DNA from: an uncultured Flavobacteriales bacterium
GTDB taxonomy: Bacteria > Bacteroidota > Bacteroidia > Flavobacteriales > Crocinitomicaceae
DNA length: 64,000 nucleotides
Assembly: GCA_946482515.1 (NCBI GenBank)
Contig: CAMLRS010000016.1
Span: forward strand, 9,241-73,240
Direction of reading: 5' to 3'
Shown here in pieces: positions 23,463-32,155 of this stretch. Both the position numbers and the translations under genes were made by a program. Under the pieces are notes generated by a model that did not search any database, was not told the DNA's origin, and saw nothing but the letters and a program-made list of their open reading frames with translations. Position 1 is the first letter of the stretch. The number at the start of each line of letters is the position of its first letter.

Positions 23463-24695
23463 ATGGCAAAGCTTCATCCTTTCAAAGCTGTGCGACCAAC
23501 GCGCGATAAAGCCCACCTCGTGGCTACGCGTCCGCTGGCTTCCTATAAAGAACACATTCTCAAAGCGAAACTGGAGCAGAACCCTTATACGTTTATTCAC
23601 ATCATTCACCCGGAAGTCAACAAGGCATTCAAGACCAAGCCGAATTCCCTTGAGCGGTTCCAGGCGGTGAAGAAACGTTTTCATGAATTTGAAGACGAAG
23701 GCGTGATCTTCCAGGACCAGGAAGCGACAATTTACGTTTACCGTCAGACAACGCCGACGAACGAGTTTACAGGCATTGTAGCCGGAGCGAGCATTGCCGA
23801 ATACGATGCCGGATTGATTAAAAAACACGAGGCAACACTCACATCGCGCGAGGAAATGTTCACCAATTACCTCGATATCGTGGGTTTCAACGCCGAACCG
23901 GTATTGCTTTCGCACGAGCCGTCGGATGCTATTGAAGCTTTTATTGCCGATGCAACCACGCCGCGACCGGAATACGAATTCTCGACAACCGATCGTATCA
24001 AACACGAATTGTGGGTCCTGTCACCTGAGCAAACTGCTGAAATACAACGTTTATTCGATGCGTTACCGGCATTGTATATCGCCGATGGCCACCATCGGTC
24101 GGCATCTTCGGCCAGGCTGGCTGAGAAATACCGGAAAGCGGGTATTGCGCTTCAGAATCCACAGTACTTCCTGGCATTTCTGATCGACGAACGACGCATG
24201 CAAATCCTGGAATTCAATCGTTTGGTGAAAACGCTGAATGGCCATACAACTGATTCTTTTTTAACAACTTTAGGGTCGTTATTTGAAGTAAAGCCTTTAA
24301 CGATTGGCCGCAATCCGAAAAAGGAGCACGAAATGACCTGCTTCCTGAAGGGAAAATGGTACAGCCTCACAGCGAAGCCGGAAATCTGCTCGTCGAAAGA
24401 TCCGGTGAAATCCCTTGATGCGCAAATCCTGACCGACCAGGTATTGACGCCTATTCTCGGCATTCGCGACCTGAAAACCGACAGCAACATTGCTTTTATG
24501 AGCGGAGCCGAAGGCTTGTCGGCCATTGAAGACGCCGTGAACAAAGGACAGGCGGAAGTGGGATTCGTATTGTATCCCGTGAGTATGGAACAGGTGAAAG
24601 CCGTTGCCGACCACGAGCTGATCATGCCACCGAAATCGACCTGGGTGGAGCCCAAAATCCGAAGCGGACTTACCATTTACATGATCAATGAATAA
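23463..24695 (+). CDS. DUF1015 family protein
   Basis: A 410-residue protein of the DUF1015 family, commonly found next to serA/serC in Bacteroidota; from that context it is thought to be linked to serine or phosphoserine metabolism, but the biochemical role is not settled. Family blocks: N-terminal HPFKAVRPTRDKAHLVATRP (5-24), YRQTTP, the central YIADGHHRSASSARLAE (about 203-219) and C-terminal FVLYPVSMEQVKAVAD..MPPKSTWVEPK. No signal peptide. Its last codons overlap the start of the YggS gene by 8 nt. Confidence 0.88.
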   Translation: MAKLHPFKAVRPTRDKAHLVATRPLASYKEHILKAKLEQNPYTFIHIIHPEVNKAFKTKPNSLERFQAVKKRFHEFEDEGVIFQDQEATIYVYRQTTPTNEFTGIVAGASIAEYDAGLIKKHEATLTSREEMFTNYLDIVGFNAEPVLLSHEPSDAIEAFIADATTPRPEYEFSTTDRIKHELWVLSPEQTAEIQRLFDALPALYIADGHHRSASSARLAEKYRKAGIALQNPQYFLAFLIDERRMQILEFNRLVKTLNGHTTDSFLTTLGSLFEVKPLTIGRNPKKEHEMTCFLKGKWYSLTAKPEICSSKDPVKSLDAQILTDQVLTPILGIRDLKTDSNIAFMSGAEGLSAIEDAVNKGQAEVGFVLYPVSMEQVKAVADHELIMPPKSTWVEPKIRSGLTIYMINE

Positions 24696-25356
24696 TCCGA
24701 TTGCCCAAAACCTGTTGGCCCTGCGCACGGAAATTCCGGCGAATGTGGAGCTGATCGCCGTTTCCAAAACCAAGCCCGAAAGCGATATTTTGCTGGCTTA
24801 CAAAGCCGGTCAGCGTGCTTTTGGCGAAAACAAAGTACAGGAAATGGCGGGTAAATACGAAAACCTGCCGAAAGACATTCAATGGCACCTTATCGGGCAT
24901 TTGCAGACCAATAAAGTGAAATACATAGCGCCGTTCGTGCACATGATCCATTCGGTCGACAGCCTGCGCCTGTTGCAGGAAATCGATAAACAGGCGGCGA
25001 AAAACAACCGCGTCATTCCCTGCCTGCTGCAATTCCACATTGCCGACGAAGAAACCAAATTCGGACTCGATTTCACCGAAGCCGAAGAACTGCTGCAATC
25101 GCGTGAGTTCGTTGAGCTGCGCAACGTCAGCATAGCCGGATTAATGGGCATGGCGACCTTTACATCCAACGAAGAACAGATCGCCGATGAATTCCGGAAC
25201 CTGAACAACTACTTCCAGATCATCAAAAGTCATTATTTCAAGTTCAATCCTGAATTCCGGCACGTTTCCATGGGCATGAGCAGCGACTACCGCATTGCCA
25301 TCCAGGAAGGAAGCACCATGATTCGCGTCGGCAGCACTATTTTCGGAACACGATGA
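24688..25356 (+). CDS. YggS/PLPBP family pyridoxal-phosphate homeostasis protein
   Basis: A 222-residue single-domain PLP-binding protein with alanine-racemase-type TIM barrel. PLP lysine K27 in AVSKTKP, then FGENKVQEM (about 46-54), HLIGHLQTNK (67-76) and the C-terminal SMGMSSDYRIAIQEGSTMIR with VGSTIFG. The family controls PLP levels and has no clear catalytic activity. It overlaps DUF1015 upstream and DUF1684 downstream, so the three genes form one unit. Confidence 0.93.
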   Translation: MNNPIAQNLLALRTEIPANVELIAVSKTKPESDILLAYKAGQRAFGENKVQEMAGKYENLPKDIQWHLIGHLQTNKVKYIAPFVHMIHSVDSLRLLQEIDKQAAKNNRVIPCLLQFHIADEETKFGLDFTEAEELLQSREFVELRNVSIAGLMGMATFTSNEEQIADEFRNLNNYFQIIKSHYFKFNPEFRHVSMGMSSDYRIAIQEGSTMIRVGSTIFGTR

Positions 25357-25952
25357 AAGCATTTCTTTTCTGCCTATTCAGCTGTGTAGCTTTTTCAGCT
25401 GCTGCGCAAAACTATGCCGACAGCATCCAGAAAGCCCGTCACGAACACGATTCTGTTTTCGTAACACAAGTCCTCAACAAAGAAGAAGCAGCGCATTTCA
25501 AAGGCTTCTGCTACTTCCCTGTCGATTCTACCTATCGTGTCACAGCAACCTTCCAGAAGAAAAAAGGAAAGAAATTCGCCATGCCGATGACGCGCGAACG
25601 TCTGAAGACCGTTTACTACCGCGCTTACGGAACGCTGACGTTCACGATCCGCGATACCGTTTGTGTATTGACCGTTTACGAAAACCTCGACCTGAAGCAC
25701 AAAAAAGCATTCCGCAATTACCTGTTCCTGCCGTTCCGCGATGGAACAACCAATACGACAACTTACGGCGGCGGCCGTTTCATGGACATTGAAAAAAGCA
25801 GCTCGGACCAATGGATCATTGATTTCAACAGCGCTTATCATCCGTATTGCGCTTATACTTCCCGTTATTCCTGTCCTATTCCGCCGGCTGAAAACGTGAT
25901 CGAGCCAGCCATTATGGCCGGTGAATGTTACGAAGGTCATCCCGAAGAGTAA
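25353..25952 (+). CDS. DUF1684 domain secreted protein
   Basis: A 199-residue exported protein with a signal peptide of about 18 residues (cleavage near SAAAQ). The family signature is in the second half: LFLPFRDGTTNTTTYGGGR (about 127-145), and DFNSAYHPYCAYTSRYSCPI (160-179) with the Asn/Tyr/Pro/Cys pattern. Function unknown. It overlaps the YggS stop as ATGA. Confidence 0.85.
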   Translation: MKAFLFCLFSCVAFSAAAQNYADSIQKARHEHDSVFVTQVLNKEEAAHFKGFCYFPVDSTYRVTATFQKKKGKKFAMPMTRERLKTVYYRAYGTLTFTIRDTVCVLTVYENLDLKHKKAFRNYLFLPFRDGTTNTTTYGGGRFMDIEKSSSDQWIIDFNSAYHPYCAYTSRYSCPIPPAENVIEPAIMAGECYEGHPEE

Positions 25953-26005
25953 ACACACTTATCGACCGCTCCTCATTTTCGTTCCCAATCTCGCGTTGAA
26001 TTTGG

Positions 26006-26013
26006 TATCTTTC
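26006..26013 (+). promoter_or_regulatory. -7-like element before the DPP III gene
   Basis: TATCTTTC matches TAnnTTTG except at the last base and lies 17 nt before the ATG at 26031. Confidence 0.35.
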
Positions 26014-26030
26014 CCTACCAATAAAACGTT

Positions 26031-28043
26031 ATGAGAACAGCATATTTATCTATCCTGGGGCTTTCGGGCGCGTTGCTGCTGGGATCCTGTGGCGGCGACA
26101 CCGATACCAAACAATCGGAAGCCGTAAAGAATCCGCATATTGTAGACCGTTTCGCCGATGTGCAGATCCTGCGCTTCGATGTCAATAGCTGGAACAAATT
26201 ATCCCTGAACCAGAAGAAGCTCGTTTACTTCCTTTCGCAGGCAGGTCTGGCCGGTCGCGATATTATTTACGACCAGAACAACGCCTACAACCTCGAAATC
26301 CGCAAAGCGCTGGAAAAAATCACGGAATCGTACAAAGGCGATAAAAACTCCGATGACTGGAAAGCATTCGACGCGTACAGTAAACAAGTCTGGTTTTCCA
26401 ACGGGATTCACCACCATTACAGCATGGAAAAAATCGAACCGGGTTTCAGTCAGGCTTACTTAGCTGAATTGCTGAAAGAATCCGGTGCAAAACTGTCAAT
26501 GGAAGCGAAAAATGCCATCTTCAGCACAACAGCTTATATGAAGCGTAAGGTGAAAGATCCGAAAGTGGATATGATCGTCGCTTCAGCCAATAACTTCTAT
26601 GGCAAAGGCGTGACGCAAAAAGCCGTGGAGGATTTCTATACGGCCATGATCGACACGACGGATCCGACGCCGATTGAATACGGACTGAATTCGACGCTCA
26701 TTCTCAAAGACGGCAAGCTCTACGAAGATGTCTGGAAATCCGGTGGCAAATACGGCAAAGCGATCGATCAGATCGTTTACTGGCTGAAACAGGCTGTAAC
26801 TGTGGCAGAGAATCCAAAACAGGGAGCTGCATTAGAGAAGCTCATTGAATATTACCAGACCGGCGACCTGGAAACCTGGAGCGCCTACAACGTATTGTGG
26901 CTACAAGCAACCGAAGGCGATATCGACTACATCAATGGCTTCATCGAAACATACGGCGATGCGCTCGGCGCACGTGCAAGCTATGAATCGGTGGTACAGA
27001 TCAACGATTTCGATGCGTCGAAGCGTATGGCTGTGGTAGCGGAAAACGCACAGTGGTTTGAAGACAATTCACCGTTATTTCCACAACACAAGCGCAAGGA
27101 AGTAAAAGGCGTTTCTTACAAAGTAGTCCAAGTGGCCAGCGAATCCGGTGATGCTGCTCCATCTACACCTATTGGTGTGAACCTTCCCAACAACGACTGG
27201 ATCCGTTCGGAATACGGTTCGAAATCCGTTTCACTTGGAAATATCATCGAAGCGTATGACAAAGCCGGCGGTCCTTCACTGGTGGAAGAATTCGCTCATG
27301 ACAAAGAAGAAATCGAACGTGCGAAGAAATACGGTTCATTAGCAGGCAAAATGCACACCGCGCTGCACGAAGTGATCGGTCACGCCAGCGGCCAGATCAA
27401 CAAAGGCGTTGGTCAGCCGAATGTAACGCTGAAGAACTATGCTTCCACACTGGAAGAAGCCCGTGCCGATCTCGTAGGCTTGTATTACATCATGGACCCA
27501 AAAATGGTCGAGCTGGGACTGATTCCTTCACAGGAAGTCGGGAAAGCCGAATACGACGGCTACATCCGCAACGGTATGATGACACAGCTGCAGCGTCTGG
27601 AAATTGGCCAGAACCTCGAGGAAGAGCACATGCAGAACCGTCAGCTGGTTGCAGCCTGGGTATTTGAAAAAGGTCAGAAAGACAACGTAATTGCCAAAAT
27701 GACGCACGGTGGCAAAACGTATTACGACATCAAAGACTACAACAAGCTCCGCAAGCTGTTTGGTGAATTGCTGCGCGAAATCCAGCGAATCAAATCCGAA
27801 GGCGATTACAAAGCCGGGCGCAATCTGGTGGAAACTTACGGTGTGAAAGTCAACAAGGCCTTGAACAAAGAAGTGCTCGACCGTGTAAAGCCACTCAATC
27901 TCGCTCCTTACAGCGGATTCGTTTACCCGATTTTTGTTCCGGTGACCAATGCCAAAGGTGAAATCACCGACATCAAGCTGGAAAACAAAATGGGCTTTGT
28001 AGAGCAGATGCTCTATTATGGCAAGAAGTATAGCTTTTTATAA
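26031..28043 (+). CDS. Dipeptidyl-peptidase III family (M49) lipoprotein
   Basis: A 670-residue zinc exopeptidase that removes dipeptides from oligopeptides. The N-terminus is a lipoprotein signal with lipobox LLGSC (Cys about 20), so it is anchored in an envelope membrane. Zinc motif HEVIGH at 446-451, in which the usual DPP III spacing HELLGH is shortened as in other bacterial M49 proteins, and the third ligand in EEARAD at 475-480. Length fits bacterial M49. It is monocistronic, followed by a 54-nt hairpin made of the GGGAATAGTG repeat. Confidence 0.88.
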   Translation: MRTAYLSILGLSGALLLGSCGGDTDTKQSEAVKNPHIVDRFADVQILRFDVNSWNKLSLNQKKLVYFLSQAGLAGRDIIYDQNNAYNLEIRKALEKITESYKGDKNSDDWKAFDAYSKQVWFSNGIHHHYSMEKIEPGFSQAYLAELLKESGAKLSMEAKNAIFSTTAYMKRKVKDPKVDMIVASANNFYGKGVTQKAVEDFYTAMIDTTDPTPIEYGLNSTLILKDGKLYEDVWKSGGKYGKAIDQIVYWLKQAVTVAENPKQGAALEKLIEYYQTGDLETWSAYNVLWLQATEGDIDYINGFIETYGDALGARASYESVVQINDFDASKRMAVVAENAQWFEDNSPLFPQHKRKEVKGVSYKVVQVASESGDAAPSTPIGVNLPNNDWIRSEYGSKSVSLGNIIEAYDKAGGPSLVEEFAHDKEEIERAKKYGSLAGKMHTALHEVIGHASGQINKGVGQPNVTLKNYASTLEEARADLVGLYYIMDPKMVELGLIPSQEVGKAEYDGYIRNGMMTQLQRLEIGQNLEEEHMQNRQLVAAWVFEKGQKDNVIAKMTHGGKTYYDIKDYNKLRKLFGELLREIQRIKSEGDYKAGRNLVETYGVKVNKALNKEVLDRVKPLNLAPYSGFVYPIFVPVTNAKGEITDIKLENKMGFVEQMLYYGKKYSFL

Positions 28044-28049
28044 CTAAGA

Positions 28050-28103
28050 GGGAATAGTGAATAGGAAACAGGGAATAGTGCCCGTTTCCTATTCACTGTT
28101 CCC
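28050..28103. repeat. GGGAATAGTGAATAGG-type hairpin repeat
   Basis: The left arm GGGAATAGTGAATAGGAAAC (28050-28069) and the right arm (28084-28103) are complementary over 20 nt with one wobble, around the loop AGGGAATAGTGCCC, which repeats the word. It starts 6 nt after the DPP III stop and ends 11 nt before the next ATG. There is no T-run. Confidence 0.8.
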
Positions 28104-28114
28104 TGTTTCCTCTC

Positions 28115-28705
28115 ATGAACTATCTCGGGCATCTCTATTTTTCCGGAAACGACGTCGAGCGTATGCAGGCAAACCTGTATGGCGATTTCGTGAAAGGCTC
28201 GCACCTCGACCACCTTCCTGCTGCTATTCGTGAAGGTGTGCAACTGCACCGGAAAATCGATGATTTCATTGACCACCATCCATTGGTACATGAGCTGCTG
28301 GTGCTTTTACGCCCCGATCTGCCCAAAGTAGCCGGCGTGGCTGTGGATATTTACTTCGACCACCTGCTGGCCCGCAACTGGAAGCAATTTCATCCGCAGG
28401 ATTTGCAGGAATACCTCGATTACATCTACCTGAACCTCGATTTCCTGAATCCGTTCTACTCCTCCGATTACCGCTCCTTTTTACAGGCAATGGTGCGCTA
28501 TAACTGGATCAGTCATTATCACACCACCGAAGGTCTCGACAAGATGTGTCGCGGTGTCAGCTCAAAACTCTCTTTTCCGAATGCGCTCGTCAATGGCAGT
28601 GTGGTTTTCAGGAAGCATGAGCTTCAAATAACGGAATGCTTCTTTGAATATATGATTGCCGCCAATGAATATTTCCTTCGGGAAGATCCGCGAATATTGT
28701 CGTAA
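28115..28705 (+). CDS. acpH: Acyl carrier protein phosphodiesterase (AcpH family)
   Basis: A 196-residue enzyme that removes the 4'-phosphopantetheine group from holo-ACP. Family blocks are N-terminal MNYLGHLYFS (1-10), GDFVKGSHLDHLP (24-36), and the metal-binding-like HRKIDDFIDHHP (about 45-56) followed by VDIYFDHLLARNW. Length matches the family. It lies between the hairpin repeat and mltF, with only 20 nt to the latter. Confidence 0.86.
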   Translation: MNYLGHLYFSGNDVERMQANLYGDFVKGSHLDHLPAAIREGVQLHRKIDDFIDHHPLVHELLVLLRPDLPKVAGVAVDIYFDHLLARNWKQFHPQDLQEYLDYIYLNLDFLNPFYSSDYRSFLQAMVRYNWISHYHTTEGLDKMCRGVSSKLSFPNALVNGSVVFRKHELQITECFFEYMIAANEYFLREDPRILS

Positions 28706-28725
28706 TTTGCAGCCACACGACATGT

Positions 28726-30165
28726 ATGATTCGTCCACACAAAATCATTAACCGTTACCTGCTGCCCGGATTAGCCGGTTCTTTGCTGCTCCTCGCCCGT
28801 TGTTCCGACACGGTTGCCGATGAACGCAAGCAGCCTTTGGTTGCCAACGAACAGGATTTACCTGCCATTCTCAAAAAAGGAAAGCTGCGTGTACTGGCGG
28901 AGAACTCTGCCACTTCCTTTTTCATCTACAAGGGCAAGCGCATGGGATTCGAATACGAAATTCTGCGTGAATTTGCCGAAAACCTCGGTGTTGAGCTGGA
29001 AATCATTCGTGTGAACGATCTCAACGAGATCAATGAACGACTTAACAATGGCGAAGGCGATATCATTGCCTGCAATTACACCGTTACGCGCGATATGCAG
29101 GACCAGATCGCGTTTTCCCGGCCGTATTTTCAATCGAACCAGGTATTGGTGCAGCGCAAGCCCGATCCATTGATCGATATCACCAAGGAAGCCTGGGATA
29201 AATACCATATCAGTGATCCGCTCGAGCTCGCCCGCAAGAAAATCGATGTACGCCGTAACTCCGGCCATTACTACCACCTGCTCAACCTGCAAAACGAGAT
29301 CGGTGACACGATCTATATCCGCCCTACGCACAGCAACCAAAGCGTTGAAGAGCTCATGGAAATGGTTTCCGACGGACAGATCGATTACACCGTAGCCGAA
29401 CGGAACCTGGCGCGTATCAACCAGGAATTTTACCCGAACCTGGATATCAGCCTGGCCATTTCCTTCAAGCAGAACATCGCGTTCGGACTGAGTAAAAAAG
29501 CGCCGCTGCTGAAAAAGCGTCTCGATGCCTGGTTGTTGAAATTCATGAAGAAAGCTGCTTTCGATTACATCAAAAAGAAATACTACGACTTCGCCAGTAA
29601 TGTACAGTATCCACAGGATCCTGGCGCTATCCGCAAAGGACAGCTCTCGCCTTTCGATGCCATCATGAAAGCGGAAGCTGGAAAACACCAGTTCGACTGG
29701 CGCTTGCTCGCAGCAATCATTTACCACGAAAGTAAATTCAATCCGAACGCCCACGCTTTTGCCGGCGCTTACGGACTGATGCAATTCATGCCGGGCACAG
29801 GATCGCGTTACGGCGTTTATCCGGGCTCTCCTCCAGATGTGCAGATTCGCGGGGGAATGAAGTACATCAACACCATTCGCGGCATGTGGAAAGACATTCC
29901 GGATGAGAACGAGCGTCATAAATTCATGCTGGCCAGCTACAATGCCGGTTCCGGGCATATCAAAGACGCCCAGAAACTGGCCGCCAAACGCGGATTGAAT
30001 CCCAAAGTCTGGGATGACAACGTAGAGAAAATGGTGCAAAACCTTGGCAAGAACGAATACTACTCCGATCCTGTCGTGGAAAACGGCGCGTTCCGGGGCA
30101 GCTTTACCGCTCGTTACGTACGTTCCATCATGACGCGCTACGAGAGCTATAAGTCGATGTTTTAA
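28726..30165 (+). CDS. mltF: Membrane-bound lytic murein transglycosylase F-like protein
   Basis: A 479-residue lipoprotein (Cys26 in LLARC). Residues about 50-300 form a periplasmic substrate-binding (SBP_bac_3) domain; about 312-479 a SLT goose-lysozyme domain with catalytic E335 in IIYHESKFNP, GAYGLMQFMPGTG (about 346-358) and LASYNAGSGH (about 404-413). This order is that of MltF, which cuts peptidoglycan glycan strands with 1,6-anhydro product. In Bacteroidota the SBP domain may sense muropeptides; that is inference. Confidence 0.92.
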   Translation: MIRPHKIINRYLLPGLAGSLLLLARCSDTVADERKQPLVANEQDLPAILKKGKLRVLAENSATSFFIYKGKRMGFEYEILREFAENLGVELEIIRVNDLNEINERLNNGEGDIIACNYTVTRDMQDQIAFSRPYFQSNQVLVQRKPDPLIDITKEAWDKYHISDPLELARKKIDVRRNSGHYYHLLNLQNEIGDTIYIRPTHSNQSVEELMEMVSDGQIDYTVAERNLARINQEFYPNLDISLAISFKQNIAFGLSKKAPLLKKRLDAWLLKFMKKAAFDYIKKKYYDFASNVQYPQDPGAIRKGQLSPFDAIMKAEAGKHQFDWRLLAAIIYHESKFNPNAHAFAGAYGLMQFMPGTGSRYGVYPGSPPDVQIRGGMKYINTIRGMWKDIPDENERHKFMLASYNAGSGHIKDAQKLAAKRGLNPKVWDDNVEKMVQNLGKNEYYSDPVVENGAFRGSFTARYVRSIMTRYESYKSMF

Positions 30166-30180
30166 GAGCAGGTAAAACAA

Positions 30181-30218
30181 TTAATCTTTGCGCTCTTCGC
30201 GTCTTTGCGGTAGATTTA
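30181..30218. repeat. CTTTGCGTCTTTGCGG-type repeat directly before miaA
   Basis: Reads TTAATCTTTGCGCTCTTCGC, GTCTTTGCGGTAGATTTA. The ends TAATCT and AGATTTA are complementary, so the unit can fold. It includes TAATCTTTG, one base longer than a -7 box, and ends 4 nt before the miaA ATG, so it may double as the promoter. Confidence 0.55.
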
Positions 30219-30222
30219 CCCC

Positions 30223-31125
30223 ATGAAACAACAGCTCCTTGTGATCGAAGGTCCCACCGCCAGTGGGAAAACCGCATTGAGCGTTGCATTAGCCCAACAA
30301 CTGCAAACAGTCGTACTTTCAGCCGATTCCCGTCAATTTTACAAAGAGCTGGCCATAGGAACTGCCAAACCGACGGTTGAAGAAATGCAGGGCATTCCAC
30401 ATTATTTTATCGATTCACATAGCGTGACAGAACCGGTTACGGCGGCGCAATTCGAACAGGAAGCGATGGACTTGCTTCAAACGACATTAAAAGACCATCC
30501 GTTTGTGATCGTAGCCGGTGGCTCGGGCATGTTCATCGACGCGTTGTGCATCGGCCTCGATCCGATTCCGCACGATGAAGTCATTCAGCTGCAATTGCGG
30601 GAAGAACACCGGATAAATGGCCTGAAACCGCTATGTGACGAGCTGAAAGCAGCCGATCCCGGCTATTACGCTGCTGTCGATCAGAACAATCCTGCGCGGA
30701 TTCTAAGGGCATTGGAAGTCATCCGACTCACCGGCAAACCTTTTTCCGAATGGCGTCAGAGCAGTCCGCCCGAGCGGCCATTTGGGGTGCAGCGTTTCCT
30801 GATCGAACACCCGCGCGAGCAATTGTACGATCGCATCAATCGCCGTGTGGACAACATGATCGCCGATGGTTTGCTGGAAGAAGCGAAAAGCGTACATCAT
30901 TTGAAACACCTGGCACCTTTGCAGACTGTTGGTTACAAGGAATGTTTCGATTACTTCGAAGGAAAATCCGACCGGGAAACCTGTATTGAAAAGATCAAGC
31001 AGCACACGCGTAATTACGCCAAACGCCAATTGACGTGGTTCCGCAGGCATCCCGAAACAGTAGTGATCCCTTTTGGTACAAATGAACAGATGACCGCACT
31101 TATCCGGAAGCATTCGGGTGTATAA
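30223..31125 (+). CDS. miaA: tRNA dimethylallyltransferase
   Basis: A 300-residue enzyme transferring dimethylallyl to N6 of A37 in tRNAs reading UNN codons. P-loop GPTASGKT 10-17, SADSRQFYKEL (about 34-44), the GTAKPT block (about 47-52), AGGSGMFIDAL (about 101-111), and the C-terminal TVGYKECFDYFEG and RNYAKRQLTWFR. It is slightly shorter than E. coli MiaA (316). The insertion domain is present. Confidence 0.95.
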   Translation: MKQQLLVIEGPTASGKTALSVALAQQLQTVVLSADSRQFYKELAIGTAKPTVEEMQGIPHYFIDSHSVTEPVTAAQFEQEAMDLLQTTLKDHPFVIVAGGSGMFIDALCIGLDPIPHDEVIQLQLREEHRINGLKPLCDELKAADPGYYAAVDQNNPARILRALEVIRLTGKPFSEWRQSSPPERPFGVQRFLIEHPREQLYDRINRRVDNMIADGLLEEAKSVHHLKHLAPLQTVGYKECFDYFEGKSDRETCIEKIKQHTRNYAKRQLTWFRRHPETVVIPFGTNEQMTALIRKHSGV

Positions 31126-31163
31126 AATCCGTATTAATACGCTTAAAAATCCGTACAAACACC

Positions 31164-31195
31164 GTTGATTGAGACAGGCAAGCATACTATCTTGC
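31164..31195 (+). promoter_or_regulatory. Promoter-like sequence before the unknown pair 31217/31660
   Basis: TTG at 31165-31167 (or 31169-31171) and TATCTTGC at 31188-31195 with a 20 (or 16) nt spacer; the -7 box departs from TAnnTTTG at two bases. The ATG is 21 nt downstream. Confidence 0.35.
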
Positions 31196-31216
31196 TCATC
31201 TAAAAATCAATCGGTT

Positions 31217-31642
31217 ATGAAAACAAAAGATGATTACAAACCACTATTTGATGCTGGCGATCTGCTGCTTATTGAGGAAGGACTAACGCTCTTCGAAGAT
31301 CTCCACATGGTGCTCTATGCTGCCAAATTAGGAAGGAAAACAATGAAGTATCCCGTTAAATCGCCTGAAGACCTGGCCGGGATTTTCGGGAGTAAGAAAG
31401 TGTTCCAGTTCCGTGACTGGAAAATCAGCTACAAAACCTTTCTCAAATTCGCTCCGCAGGAATTCTTCCCGATGGAAACGGAAAAAGACTTCCTGATGCG
31501 TATGTTGATGATCTTCCAGATCGCCCGGAGAACGCATCAGTTCGACACGATGCAACAAGGCTCTGTTAAGCCGTTCAGTGAAAAAGAGAACGTCTACCTC
31601 ATTCCTACCCCTGAGCCTATCCCTTATTACCCGAATAAATAA
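31217..31642 (+). CDS. Hypothetical soluble protein
   Basis: A 141-residue protein, not recognised. It begins MKTKDDYKPLFDAGDLLLIE; the in-frame TTG 48 nt upstream would add residues without supporting features. Charged, with a Lys-rich centre (GRKTMKYPVKSPEDLAGIFG) and a Pro-rich C-terminus (PTPEPIPYYPNK). No membrane helix. It is followed after 17 nt by another small unknown gene, and the two are probably cotranscribed. Confidence 0.6.
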   Translation: MKTKDDYKPLFDAGDLLLIEEGLTLFEDLHMVLYAAKLGRKTMKYPVKSPEDLAGIFGSKKVFQFRDWKISYKTFLKFAPQEFFPMETEKDFLMRMLMIFQIARRTHQFDTMQQGSVKPFSEKENVYLIPTPEPIPYYPNK

Positions 31643-31659
31643 CCTAAAACAACACTATT

Positions 31660-31920
31660 ATGCCAGCTCCAAGAACCGCTGTTTTCTGTCCTGCCGGAAG
31701 GTGGACACAAGTCGAATGGTATGTCGGAACGATTTACCTGAATAAAATGTATATGTCAAATCCCGGAACCCGCATCCAATGGCGTTGGTTCAGCGCCGGA
31801 TTGCCACCCTATTGGCAGGGCGAGTTTTTCGGAAATGCCCGCATCACACTCACGGCCACATTTTACATGAGCCTGGAATTCAAGCCAGACCGTGACACAA
31901 CGATCACATTTGCCCCTTAG
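31660..31920 (+). CDS. Hypothetical small beta-rich protein
   Basis: An 86-residue protein rich in aromatic residues (many Trp, Tyr and Phe, for example RTAVFCPAGRWTQVEWYVGT and QWRWFSAGLPPYWQGEFFG). There is no signal peptide. It is not recognised; the pattern suggests a small beta sandwich or binding module. It lies 17 nt after the previous unknown gene and before a strong terminator. Confidence 0.55.
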   Translation: MPAPRTAVFCPAGRWTQVEWYVGTIYLNKMYMSNPGTRIQWRWFSAGLPPYWQGEFFGNARITLTATFYMSLEFKPDRDTTITFAP

Positions 31921-31940
31921 CTAACACAACCATATAACAA

Positions 31941-31987
31941 AACAGGTTCTGCAGAAATCTCGAAAGGGTTTCTGCAGAATTGTTTTT
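31941..31987 (+). terminator. Rho-independent terminator after the unknown pair
   Basis: Perfect 11-bp stem TTCTGCAGAAA (31947-31957) / TTTCTGCAGAA (31969-31979) with an 11-nt loop, followed by TTGTTTTTA. Confidence 0.85.
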
Positions 31988-31994
31988 AGCCCTT

Positions 31995-32153
31995 TCATTC
32001 TTTGGCAGAAGCATCGCCGATTGCCTTCCAATCTGTAGAATAATCGCTATTTTTCTCCTTCGGATTGCAACGGCCATCCAATAAACCGCCTGAAAAACAG
32101 CTGCATATAAACTTGGAACGATTATTGAAAATTACCCATTCAAAGCCAAAAAA
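31995..32153 (-). pseudogene. Possible gene remnant, antisense in the gap before the ABC transporter
   Basis: The minus strand is open for 52 codons ending at a TGA (31995-31997), with a protein-like tail that includes SGGLLDGRCNPKEKNSDYST and then DWKAIGDASAKE. There is no ATG; the frame is closed at the upstream end by a TAG that overlaps the start of the ABC ATPase gene. It may be the leftover C-terminus of a gene or chance. No family recognised. Confidence 0.2.
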
Positions 32154-32155
32154 CT

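Noticed and set aside
28858..30180. Long open frame of 440 codons on the minus strand across mltF
   Set aside because: It is the mirror of the mltF codon pattern; the plus-strand protein has full domain matches.
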